Positions 55,901 to 64,000 of a DNA stretch of 64,000 nt are shown here, in pieces. Positions within the stretch are counted from its first letter, which is position 1. Every line of letters begins with the position of its first letter. Origin of the DNA: Amblyomma americanum (taxonomy: Eukaryota; Arthropoda; Arachnida; Ixodida; Ixodidae); the NCBI RefSeq assembly GCF_052857255.1, contig NC_135505.1, positions 132,395,967 to 132,459,966 of the forward strand, written 5' to 3'. A program made the position numbers and the translations under genes. The notes beneath the pieces are model-generated. The model had not been told where the DNA came from. It was given only the letters and a program-made list of their open reading frames with translations, and ran no database searches.

Positions 55901-57168
55901 TAACGCTATTGCGCCATACTCTTAAAGCGGAACCTTTTTTTGCTTTTTTTGCCTTTTTCTGGTGCAATTCACACATATTCATTTATCGGTATTAATATAA
56001 AGCTACTACTTGACAACTGCTGACGGGTACCTCTCGTTCAGTGCGCTCGCAAAGTCCAATCGGGAACAGTTCTGCAGATATAAAGTAGATTTTGTTCTCT
56101 GAGATGAGTGCTGCATCGCTGAAACGCCCCGCCGTCACATAGAGACTTTACAAATAGACAATTATGCTACCTGCGGTATCATCGCGTCCTCGGTCGGCAT
56201 TCGGCATTTCAGGCTGTTTTCCCTTTGACAGCAAATGTTGCAGCCTTCCAAACAATTGAATGCTGTTCAGTGATTGTATATACTCGTCAGTTATCGCTTG
56301 CTATTATAGGACTGCATGCACGCGTCGACGTGATTATTGCTCCCAAGCAGAACGTGGTTTACATTGGCCATATTGTATCATCTATATGGATGATGGTGTT
56401 GTCTGAGTGTTGTTCGCGCTATGTGAAGCCCCTTTGAAACATACATCTAACGCTTTTATACATGTCTTTTTAAAACAGCGGACAAAGGCTGAAAGAGTCA
56501 TTGGATAAATGCGAAGTAAGAAAAGATAGGCTCAGACACGTGATTCTTGTACGACGTAAACGCATGAAAAAACTTCGGCGCAAATGGCAAAGCGGGAGTG
56601 GTGCGATTGGCTGTCAGTCATCGGTTTTCCAGTAATACGCGCCTCGCTTACGTAGGGCTAGCCAAGGTTACACCTTTTGTTGTGTGCCAAACTAGACCTT
56701 CTTAACCCATTATCTTACTTAATAATTGCATAGGGCACACTTTACTCACCAAGTAAAGCACCTTGAACTTCAAAGCTAGCTGCCTTTGTGAACGCTTGCA
56801 AGCGAGAGCCGCCTTGTTGCCTTTTGACACGGGCGGAGCGCCGGCGTTGCCCAGTGCAGGTTAGTCTCGCGGCCAATACGATTTCATGCCTTTTGTTCAT
56901 GACGCAAAAGAGTAAGCCAAGCAGCTGGCGAAGGCAATGAAAAGCCCTGTTCAAACGAAGGCTATTGCGGTTATAGACGAGGAATCAAGAGTGGATGTTC
57001 TGTGTTTACTGAAAGCGAGCAAGGAGTATGTGTGTGCTCATTGAACTCGTCCCGTTTCAGAGCGCCCCGACAACATTGCACATCAGGCTAAAGATGACCA
57101 AGGGTGACACGGTGATTGGGTGTGAGTTGCTCCAGGTGAACATTGCAGCCGCTGACTCCGAAGAATAG
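49833..57168 (+). CDS. ML5: ML-domain secreted lipid-binding protein (4 exons)
   Basis: Predicted 170-residue secreted ML-domain protein. Exons 49833-49917, 51873-52050, 54354-54495 and 57061-57168 (85, 178, 142, 108 bases) have phases 1, 2, 0. Signal peptide MLSVVFFALAGCSLVAG, then SVQTPELTSC. Exon 2: EKSINLSNVSISDAQIGK, NFT sequon, KLEVTVYTASGSKIHC. The TG|C codon of C88 is split, giving C-T-Y-H-V-C. Exon 3: LLGQPWNNKCPVP. Exon 4: SAPTTLHIRLKMTKGD and VIGC, ending AAADSEE. Cysteines 27, 81, 88, 93, 111 and 156 equal those of ML3 and ML4 shifted by one. The exon 2 donor is gttcgt, a weaker match than in the other copies; a nearby gtatgt would break the family frame. Promoter and polyadenylation signals are present. 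Closest to ML3 in exons 3 and 4. Confidence 0.9.
49918..51872 (+). other. ML5 intron 1
   Basis: About 2 kb, with a G run at 50058-50072. No repeat family recognised. Confidence 0.45.
51873..52050 (+). CDS. ML5 exon 2
   Basis: 178 bases after catagcag; EKSINLSNVSISDAQIGK to IHCLGHIGS, ending TG before gttcgt. Confidence 0.9.
53149..53270 (-). mobile_element. SINE tail fragment, minus
   Basis: GGTTTTCTGACGAAAGGAAA, ACTGTCTCACATATGTCGG, GGACACCCGAACCCCGCCTT, then GAAAGAAGAAAGGAAG. Confidence 0.85.
53345..54195 (-). mobile_element. LINE 3' remnants (RNase H end), minus
   Basis: Two adjoining pieces of RNase H-bearing LINEs. 53345-53470 reads DLEAALLGCSDLQALIGRA on minus, a typical C-terminus. 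53478-54195 reads AVIALSLAH, ICTDSQAAYRHY (the D-S-Q-A-A RNase H motif), then a frame broken by several stops, and ends with AATAAA near 53490. Together they suggest one insertion into or beside another. Confidence 0.75.
54354..54495 (+). CDS. ML5 exon 3
   Basis: 142 bases after cctacag; ACT TAC CAC GTC TGC, STAEQLLGQPWNNKCPVP, FIQMAIG, gtaagt donor. Confidence 0.92.
54765..54935 (-). mobile_element. tRNA-like repeat, minus
   Basis: GGGGTTCGAACCCGGAACCA (B box) preceded by GGAAATTCGTCCTGG; same family as the inverted pair at 24775-25145. Confidence 0.65.
55190..55485 (-). mobile_element. SINE (pyrimidine-tailed type), full length, minus
   Basis: GAAGAAAGGAAATGACGCAG, CCGAACCGCGCCGTAAGGGA, GGGCTTCGGAATGAATTTCG, GGGCTCGAACCCGC and CACTAAGCCACCGC. 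Confidence 0.92.
55505..55950 (+). repeat. Dispersed repeat, copy in ML5 intron 3
   Basis: GTGACAGGTGGCAGTTAATT, GGCAGCACCTCCCATCGCAG, GGCGCATCTCTTAACCGCAG, AATGACCAGTTCCGCAGATA, ACGCTATTGCGCCATAC. Same order as 42993-43395. Confidence 0.75.
57061..57168 (+). CDS. ML5 exon 4 (terminal)
   Basis: 108 bases after gtttcag; SAPTTLHIRLKMTKGD, VIGCELLQVNIAAADSEE, TAG. Confidence 0.93.
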   Translation, partial: SAPTTLHIRLKMTKGDTVIGCELLQVNIAAADSEE

Positions 57169-57237
57169 GAAGAAGTGTGAAAGTGTGCCTTAGAGTCACA
57201 CGTTGGACGCCCCGCACAGCGGGGGAGTAAAAGGATC

Positions 57238-57243
57238 AATAAA
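57238..57243 (+). other. ML5 polyadenylation signal
   Basis: AATAAA 70 bases after the stop. Confidence 0.65.
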
Positions 57244-60200
57244 CAAATACTCAAGGTAACCGCGTATTGTGAAACCACTTGGCGTGCATCGCTAATGTGC
57301 TTACCCGCCAGGGCTCGCAACGCCAATAGTCGAAGCCTATTGGTGAGTTTCAGAGTGTGTGGCTTTTAGTGCACGTCAGGCTGCCGACTGCCATTTATTA
57401 CAGCAACATTCATTACATTGTCATCGGCACCTAAAAACTAGAAAGCCGACATCTTTCATATCCGCTGTCTCTACCGCAGATCTTTGCCTCTTGCATTTCG
57501 GTATATACAAGCTGTAGACGGATCTATACGCTGCCGCCGCCACACAAAGCGGAGCACATATTGGATGGCAAAGAAATAACTCATATGAAAAAGATTAGGT
57601 CCGAGGATATTTATGCACTGCATATCTTGTTTAGGAAGAAGTGATTATATGCACTGTAAAACTGAATTTGATTGTGCTACTTTGCAGTAAATGCGCAGAT
57701 GCCGAACGCTGCGTGATTCATCCAGGGTTGCGCTTTTCATGACTTTACAGGAAATAATAGTGACACGTACGTGCTAAAGTATCTTCAAAATGCGGAGTTT
57801 AATGAATTTTTAGGGGTATCTTTTGTAAGAAAAGAGGGCACCTTGCTCTAGTGAACTATTTTCCAGCTGCAATCTTGAGAAATTCAGGTATTTTAAAACG
57901 TATTTTTTTTAATTGGAAAAGTTTTTCTCATTTGGTAGCTGGCATCTGCTAACCTTAACTGAAAGACGAGACAGCAACTCCATGATGCCATGGTCATAAG
58001 AAGTGTAAAATTAATAGAAATACATAGCTAATCATGTAACGGCAGTTTGGAGTACCAAAATTGTTTAACGTTATTGTCCCTAAATAAGATACACAGAACT
58101 ATATACTACAGGTAACCATATTTCAAGCGAAATTGGGTGTACAGCGAATCACAACTTGACCTTCACAAACAGAGAAAAAAAAGAAACATTTTATTCGGTA
58201 AACACATCGCAAGCAAAACCAGCGTTGTTTAACGGTGGCTTCAAGGATGCATGTGCAAACAACCTGGCAGAACTCTGCGAAGCGACTGTAGTCCATCATC
58301 GGAAAGGTATGGCTACACATATCAGAGTGTGAGCCTGTCGCAAAGACTATCTCTCTGTTGTTATTCACTGCACGGTTAGAAGTTTTCAGCGAGTTGAAAT
58401 GGGAAGAACAGTGTACAAGTAGAAATGTAAAATCTCAAAAATGTTTAAGAACTCGGAAATGAACACTTCCTTTAATGCCTTTTTACATAAATATTATAAA
58501 CTCCGAAAAAAAAAACGGGAACCCTTTTCTTTCGTTAGGAAAATCTAGTTTTGTTATTCAGAAATAATTCGAGATATTTTTTCATCATAACGATGATGGA
58601 CATAATGATGTTGACAGAATGCATAGATTTGATGCATTATGCAGAGATTTTGAATCAGTCTGACTACTCACTGCTGTTTGCCTCGTCGATGTTCGAGTGC
58701 ACGCACGCACGCACTCGTGCAAGTTTTTGAAGGTTGTGTCACGCAAGCCTTTTGTGCAGTTTTGAATGCTGGTTACTCTACTGCGAGCAGTTTCTTTCAC
58801 ACGACGAAGACGATGGGGAAATATCCGACATGCGACTGACCAGAGCGACTGGTTACTATGAAGGCCTTAATTTATACCATGTGAATATCTTCACACTGTC
58901 AAAATGCTCATTTCGGCCGCATTTTACAGGGCAGAGGAACGTGATATTTTTCCAAAAAACTTTAACCGAATTTTTTTTTATTCCAAGTAATAAAAAAAAC
59001 AAAAACAGAAGCAGTATTTTATCCCAATTGATCAAGACTTTCGACAAAACTCACATCACTAGGTAAAAAAAATTTAACAGGAGTTCCTAAACAGCCTGCG
59101 ATTTTCTAACCACAGTGACCATCTAAGTAACTCAGGTGACGATTTGGTGTTCATTACTTTGAATATAAACAGTGAGAGTAGTCGGTCGGCCGAGTCATTC
59201 TGCTGCGCGCTAAAGAAAAACATAGATATGTAAAGCTTTAATTGGAAACAGATAAAGTGTAACATGTTTTTGTTTATTTATTTGTTGTCATTTTTTCCTG
59301 TCACAGCGATGGTCTACACGTAGCACTCATGTCCCTACATTTTTTCATTTTTGCATGCGCAAACTACGCTGAAAAATGTCTTGCAATGCTTTTATGCTGT
59401 CTTGTGTTTGATTATATCTATTTCCCACTCCTGCCTACGGCCTGAAATGAAGGCTGGCAGTATCTTCGAAATAAATAAAGAAATATTAGAGTTAAATCGG
59501 GCACTGCAATCGTTGTGAAAGACTTCAACAGGGGGGGGGGGGGGGGGGGAATTTGAAGCATTTCATTGGAAGACGAGACGCATAGCTGCATGAGCGGAGT
59601 CAAGGACACCAGTGTAGGCTCCCTTGGTATCATATATGTATCTTGTATCCTGCCCACGGTATTCGCGCTATAAAACTTGTTCTAATCACAGGTGTTACTA
59701 TTGGTTATTACGTATTTTCGTGATGGCATCCGCAGGAAATATTAGCCCTTGAGAAAGTCCGTAGAATGGCGAAAGAAAGTGGAGCAGGGACGATACACGA
59801 ACTGCTAAACAGACAGGAGCCCTATCTGACGTTCTAAACACGGGAATATACTTTTCACGAGAGCCCTTCGCAGCATTTGCCTTTTGCTTCCTGTTCACAG
59901 CCCCAAAATGCACAGCGCATATTAAGGTAGTAGGCTCGTCATCGCTTCTATTTGCATTAACAAAATGAGGAGATACCTTGCATTCTTCAGGTGCGGGGTT
60001 TGACCTCATCAGCGTACTCACAATCTCTGAGTGGGTACAAGCTGTCCTCAAAGCTGATATTTGTTTTTTATTGGGGCGGGGGGAGCGAAGCTTTTGAAAA
60101 ATTAGTGTTTTACTCCACGTGGTGCAGACGGAACACCCTACAGCCATGGCACTGTTTTGCTAAGCTTTCCTTGCGCTGTTAACAGAAATCACCAGTATCA

Positions 60201-61945
60201 TCTCAATAGGGAGGAAACATTGCAAGTTGCATCAAATCCTCTACTGTATTGTACTCCGCGGAATTTTGTTAGTTTTTAGACGTTGCCATTTGCTAATTAC
60301 AGCGTAAAGCTTAAAAAAATGCCCCCAGTGTAGTTATAGGGAGTATGTCTTTAGCATACGATGCTAAGCCCCTTATTGGTAGCTCTGGAACAGGTGTGTG
60401 GGAACAAATTCGAGATGCTTTATAGAACTCGCCGAAGTAAGCGGTTTGTAAAGGGGTGCTTACTTCAACCGACTGCCCCTTCCTTTTTTAGTACCTTAGT
60501 TTAAATATGCCCCGGCACCTGGTGTGGCGACGAAGCGTAACCTGACCTTTCGAAAACCTTGACAGAAGCACGCTAGGCTTCACTATCAAAGTGGACCTTT
60601 TGGAACACAATCCCATAATAACTTGATGCATATTCTTTCTGGATAATGCGTTTACTTCATTGCCATTTGGAAGCGCCCATAGGTGCACTGGTCGTGCCAC
60701 AAAAGAAGCGTCAGTTTATTCAAAACCAAACCGCAGACAAGAATTCAATACTTAATGCGGTGAAAGGTTCTGCTTGTTTCTCGTAAGGCTGCTTGAATGA
60801 AGCTTAGCATTTTTCCCTACTGCCGACTAACCTAAACGAGATTCCCGACAGAACACATTTTTACAAAAGTATAGCTTCCGGCATTCCTGAGCATGTCTCG
60901 CTGGTTGAGCCAAAGATATATACTGCAGAGTTCGTGTATCATTAAACTCACACGAAGGAATAGAGTTCGACACGTCCGCGCTGTTAAACTGAAGCTCGGT
61001 CAAAGAACGCGCATTGAAAAACACTTGTGACAGTACGAAGGCCACAGTCGTAAACACTGTAGTCTTTGCTGCGTATACTGTGGTAAAGACATAAGGCGAA
61101 AGTTTGACCGGCCTAGGGCAGTGACCGCACTCAACATCACAGGTCATTAGCATAATAATACGGGTCTAAGATAACCCTTTATCTGCGTCCTAGACTCTAC
61201 GGAAAACAAAATCCCACGAAAGCTTGTAGCCCCTACAGCGGCAGCATGATGTTCATTGGCTAGCATCACATTTGAGACTCTGGAGGAGAATGGAAGGAGA
61301 GTAGTCCATGCAACTTCCTTCCGCCAACTCCCTGCTTACCTCAAGCCCCCTCAATGTGACTAAGTGCGGTGTTAAAAGAGTGCAGTACGGCTGAGGGCCA
61401 CAGTCGCGTAGACTCCGAGCGACCAAGATTCAAACCATTGCTTTCTTCGGTGTCCTCCCAGCGCTTCACTTGGCAGTGCGCTCTGAGCAGCACCCCTCGC
61501 TTTCGTAGTGCGCTGGTAAGTTTCTTTCCGTCGATTTGTTCGCACGCCAAAGCATATGTGTCGACGTGAATCGCACACATTTACCCTTTATCGCAAGTGA
61601 AATGATCGGAGTGCTAGGCCTTCTTTCGTATGCGACGGTTGACATGTCTCACGATCCTCAAAAGATGTTCTAGAACCCGAATCACGTATTGAAATCACGA
61701 CACCTATGATACGGGTAAGAACTGTTTGCCGAAGATATCTGCAAAAGTGCCGCACTATGAGAAAGTAGTTGCGAAAGCAGTGTAAACAGCTCGACGGAGA
61801 GCTTACGACAGTCACGCTTCGCGAGAAATTAAGTAATTAAGAAATGTATTTGTGTTCACATCTGAGTTCATCTTTAGCTTGTTGCTTGAACTCAAGTGAA
61901 ATGAGTGAACACAATTTCGCGCCTCGCATTGCAACATGTTATATA
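57244..61945. other. Gene-poor stretch, nothing recognised
   Basis: 4.7 kb. A G run lies at 59531-59549, and a CCTACGGCCTGAAATGAAGG stretch near 59434 before AATAAATAAAG may be a LINE 3' end. No ML exon was found on either strand by eye. Confidence 0.4.
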
Positions 61946-62612
61946 CTAGGCATTTCAAGGAAGGTGATCACTGGTGTTTAAAAATGGGGTTTTTGAGGTA
62001 AACAGAAGTTTTTTCCGGAATAGGAATGCCAGCCTTGGCGGACGTCAAGAAACAGGCGAATCATCTTAACTAGCTAAGTTATTAACTAAATTTTAATTGT
62101 TAGGTTCTAACTATAACCAATAAGCACCCTGATTGCAATTAGAGATCTGTAGCCGGCCGTTAGTAATAGCCGTATCAGTTTTTATATTTCGGAAACGCCC
62201 TTACTCTCGCCGCTGGCTACAACGTGGCTACAAAATCTGGCTATATCGTGCTAAAATGCATGCACTTTCGTAAAGTATGCAGGCAAAGCAACCCCTGCAG
62301 TGGTCATAACTAGTAGAAATAGCCAAGTTTTGTGTTGCCACAGCGGCGAGAGTAATGGCATTTTCAAAAATTCTAAAAACGGATACGGCTTTTACTAACG
62401 GCCGCATACAAATATCTAATTTCAAAACGGTGCCTATTTGTAATCGTTAAAAACTTAGCTATTAAAATATCCTTAACGACTTAGCTAGTTAAATTGAGCA
62501 GCCTGTTTTTTGACGTCCGCCAACACTCCTAATACTATTCCGCAAATTGCTTCTAGTTACCTCAAAAACCTAATTTTTAAAAATTCTTGATCGCCTTTCC
62601 TGAAACACCTGG
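61946..62612. mobile_element. Long foldback MITE, 667 bp, arms of about 280 bp
   Basis: Starts CTAGGCATTTCAAGGAAGG and ends as the near inverse CCTTTCCTGAAACACCTGG. TA lies on each side (61944-61945, 62613-62614). Arms pair through GGTTTTTGAGGTAA, GGCGGACGTCAA, TTAACTAGCTAAG, CGGCCGTTAGTAA and CTCTCGCCGCTG with their inverses, up to a short loop near 62235-62320. No coding capacity. Confidence 0.85.
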
Positions 62613-62983
62613 TATACCGCAAGTTTAGACAAACAAAACTCCCGAAGTTGCTATAATTAGTTTGCATTCACCACTCTGTGTTATCAGAAGGGGTAATCGC
62701 GTAGTTCCAACTTCGATTAAACGCACCCACCCATCAGAGGTCCAGTATCGCACGATGAAATATTGAGGTTGGCTGAAATTGTCGTAAAGGTCAGTCAAAC
62801 ATAATTCTGGGGAAACCTCCAAGCCTGAGCAATCTCGGACAAAACCAGTCCTCCAACTCTTCTCGCTCATATACCTGCAACAAAAAAGGTATAGCGATTT
62901 CTACTTTTTCATATTCTTTGTCTGGAGCGACAAAAAAAAAAGAATAATAGCCTTGTCCCAATCTCTGCCATGCTCGCTTGCAG

Positions 62984-63170
62984 GGACGGACGACTCAACA
63001 GTTGCAGATCAAGAACGTCACCGTCACGAATGCGGAACTGAGCTAGGAGGCTGAAGTGGAGGCCGATGTTGGAGTCAAGGAAACGTCAGGCCACAACTCC
63101 ACGGCTCCGCAGATCACCTTCGTTACGCCTAACGGAGAACCATTGCCACGCGCCAACGTCATCGTGAAAA
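62984..63170 (+). pseudogene. ML6: broken ML-family exon 2-like copy
   Basis: After a pyrimidine tract and cttgcag comes sequence whose codons read LQIKNVTVTNAELS, then an in-frame TAG, then EAEVEADVGVKETS and PQITFVTPNGEPLP, to a gtaagg donor. KNVTVTNAEL aligns with SNVTIWNAEI of ML3 exon 2. The expected phase-1 frame from the acceptor does not reach this frame without a shift, and the exit phase also differs. A decayed or strongly rearranged copy. No partner exons seen. Confidence 0.6.
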
Positions 63171-64000
63171 GTAAGGACGTTAAGGTTGCGATGGCAGGTG
63201 AGTCGGAAACTGCCACACCAAGGCTGACTTCGACGATCTCTTCAGATGTGCATTGTGCAACGCCACTTCCGTTTCTAATGTAACACTCTCTCCAACGCTG
63301 AGTCTAGGTTACAAATATTGCGTATGAAACTCAAAACAACCAACTCGTCAAACCATATTACCACTAATCGTAGGGAGCATAGCAACAATAGCTGTCTCTC
63401 GATGTGTAATGTAGTACAACATTTTGAATGTCTCGGCAGTTTGTGTTCGCACCTAAAATGCATTAATGACCCGCTCCTCTCTCACCTTACAGCCGCTTGT
63501 CTACGAACCTCTTTGCAAGGATTAATCTCAGGCAGTGCGCACTGGTATGCTGAAGAAGATTTTGAGTTTTCCAACCCAGTTGCAGCACAACTGAAAGAGA
63601 GGAGCTGCTCAATGGAGAGGTGCGCTCGGAGGTGAAAGCTGTTGGAATAGCTGCATGGCCTAAGAGATTTGATGCTGCAGACATAGGCTGTGAGGCGATC
63701 CGCTACCGGAGTAATCATGCGGTAATCCTGACGTTCAAGCGAAGCAGTTTTGGCAATAAACAACAAATCGTTACACGAGGCCCATAAATTAAGGCAGAGA
63801 TTCCTTTAGGTAACGTATACAGGCGCCTCCCGACGGCCAGGGTCGCAAGTGTACTCTTGCCCAAGAACACGTTTAAAGAGCCCATGAAATTGTTTTGAAA
63901 GTCGCTATGAAATACGTGTGATAAGTGCTGTAAAATATTTAAAGTGTTCGTACCACGTACATGTCCTGGATAAAAAGCTGGTAATTTACAAGAAGTTATT
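63171..64000. other. Right edge, nothing recognised
   Basis: About 830 bases with no supported gene. If ML6 has further exons they lie beyond the window or are unrecognisable. Confidence 0.4.

Larger units (their letters stand above)
54496..57060 (+). other. ML5 intron 3
   Basis: 2.56 kb holding a tRNA-like repeat (54765-54935), a full SINE (55190-55485) and a dispersed repeat copy (55505-55950). The rest is unremarkable. Confidence 0.55.

Noticed and set aside
62625..62870. Minus-strand open stretch of 81 codons with an acceptor-like TTGCAG
   Set aside because: It partly resembles a coding exon, but there is no family likeness, no donor, and no neighbouring exon on that strand. Left uncalled.

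Overview
The window looks like the nuclear genome of a hard tick (Ixodidae). It is intron-rich and AT-rich, and it is strewn with tRNA-headed SINEs of the Ruka type known from ticks (heads with A box and B box, the core with TGTGCGATGTCAGT, tails either TAAACC-rich or pyrimidine-rich). It also carries several non-LTR retrotransposon remnants and one young LTR retrotransposon. Species cannot be fixed from the sequence alone. No rRNA, free-standing tRNA gene or CRISPR array is visible.

The host genes are one tandem family: secreted ML-domain (MD-2-related lipid-recognition; NPC2 / mite group-2 allergen fold) proteins of about 162-175 residues. I named the loci ML1 to ML6. ML1 (+) is cut by the left edge: exon 3 at 1-129 and terminal exon at 8937-9032. 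ML2 (+) has exons at 11306-11402, 13354-13525, 14706-14847 and 15024-15101. ML3 (-) has exons at 28736-28649, 26608-26431, 23882-23741 and 22707-22588. ML4 (+) has exons at 38396-38483, 39308-39485, 41777-41918 and 45367-45468. ML5 (+) has exons at 49833-49917, 51873-52050, 54354-54495 and 57061-57168. ML6 (+) is a broken exon-2-like copy at 62984-63170. All share a four-exon plan with intron phases 1, 2 and 0. The second intron always splits a cysteine codon (TG|C or TG|T), and six cysteines sit at matching places. Several copies have a TATA-like box about 80 bp before ATG and AATAAA about 70-90 bp after the stop. Most exons contain no usable ATG and are found by homology between copies plus splice sites, not by open-frame length.

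Intron 3 of ML1 is swollen to 8.8 kb by a complete 6,386-bp LTR retrotransposon inserted antisense (1394-7779, 549-bp LTRs with no difference seen, 4-bp target duplication CTAC). Its single 1,497-residue gag-pol frame has Ty3/gypsy-type domains in the order gag, protease, integrase, reverse transcriptase, RNase H. Integrase lies before reverse transcriptase, a Ty1/copia-like order known in the Gmr1 group of Ty3/gypsy-like elements. This is the most unusual object in the window.

The rest is repeat-rich intron and intergenic DNA: three foldback or TIR elements (639-988, 17521-18153, 61946-62612), a small palindromic element (46689-46777), LINE remnants (18410-19815 -, 40740-41025 +, 46954-48566 + with an 11-bp target duplication, 53345-54195 -), about a dozen SINE copies or fragments, and several minisatellites (25545-25950, 29281-29630, 32960-33210, 42190-43020). 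The ML proteins are presumably secreted lipid carriers; the cluster appears to have grown by repeated duplication, one copy having been inverted (ML3).
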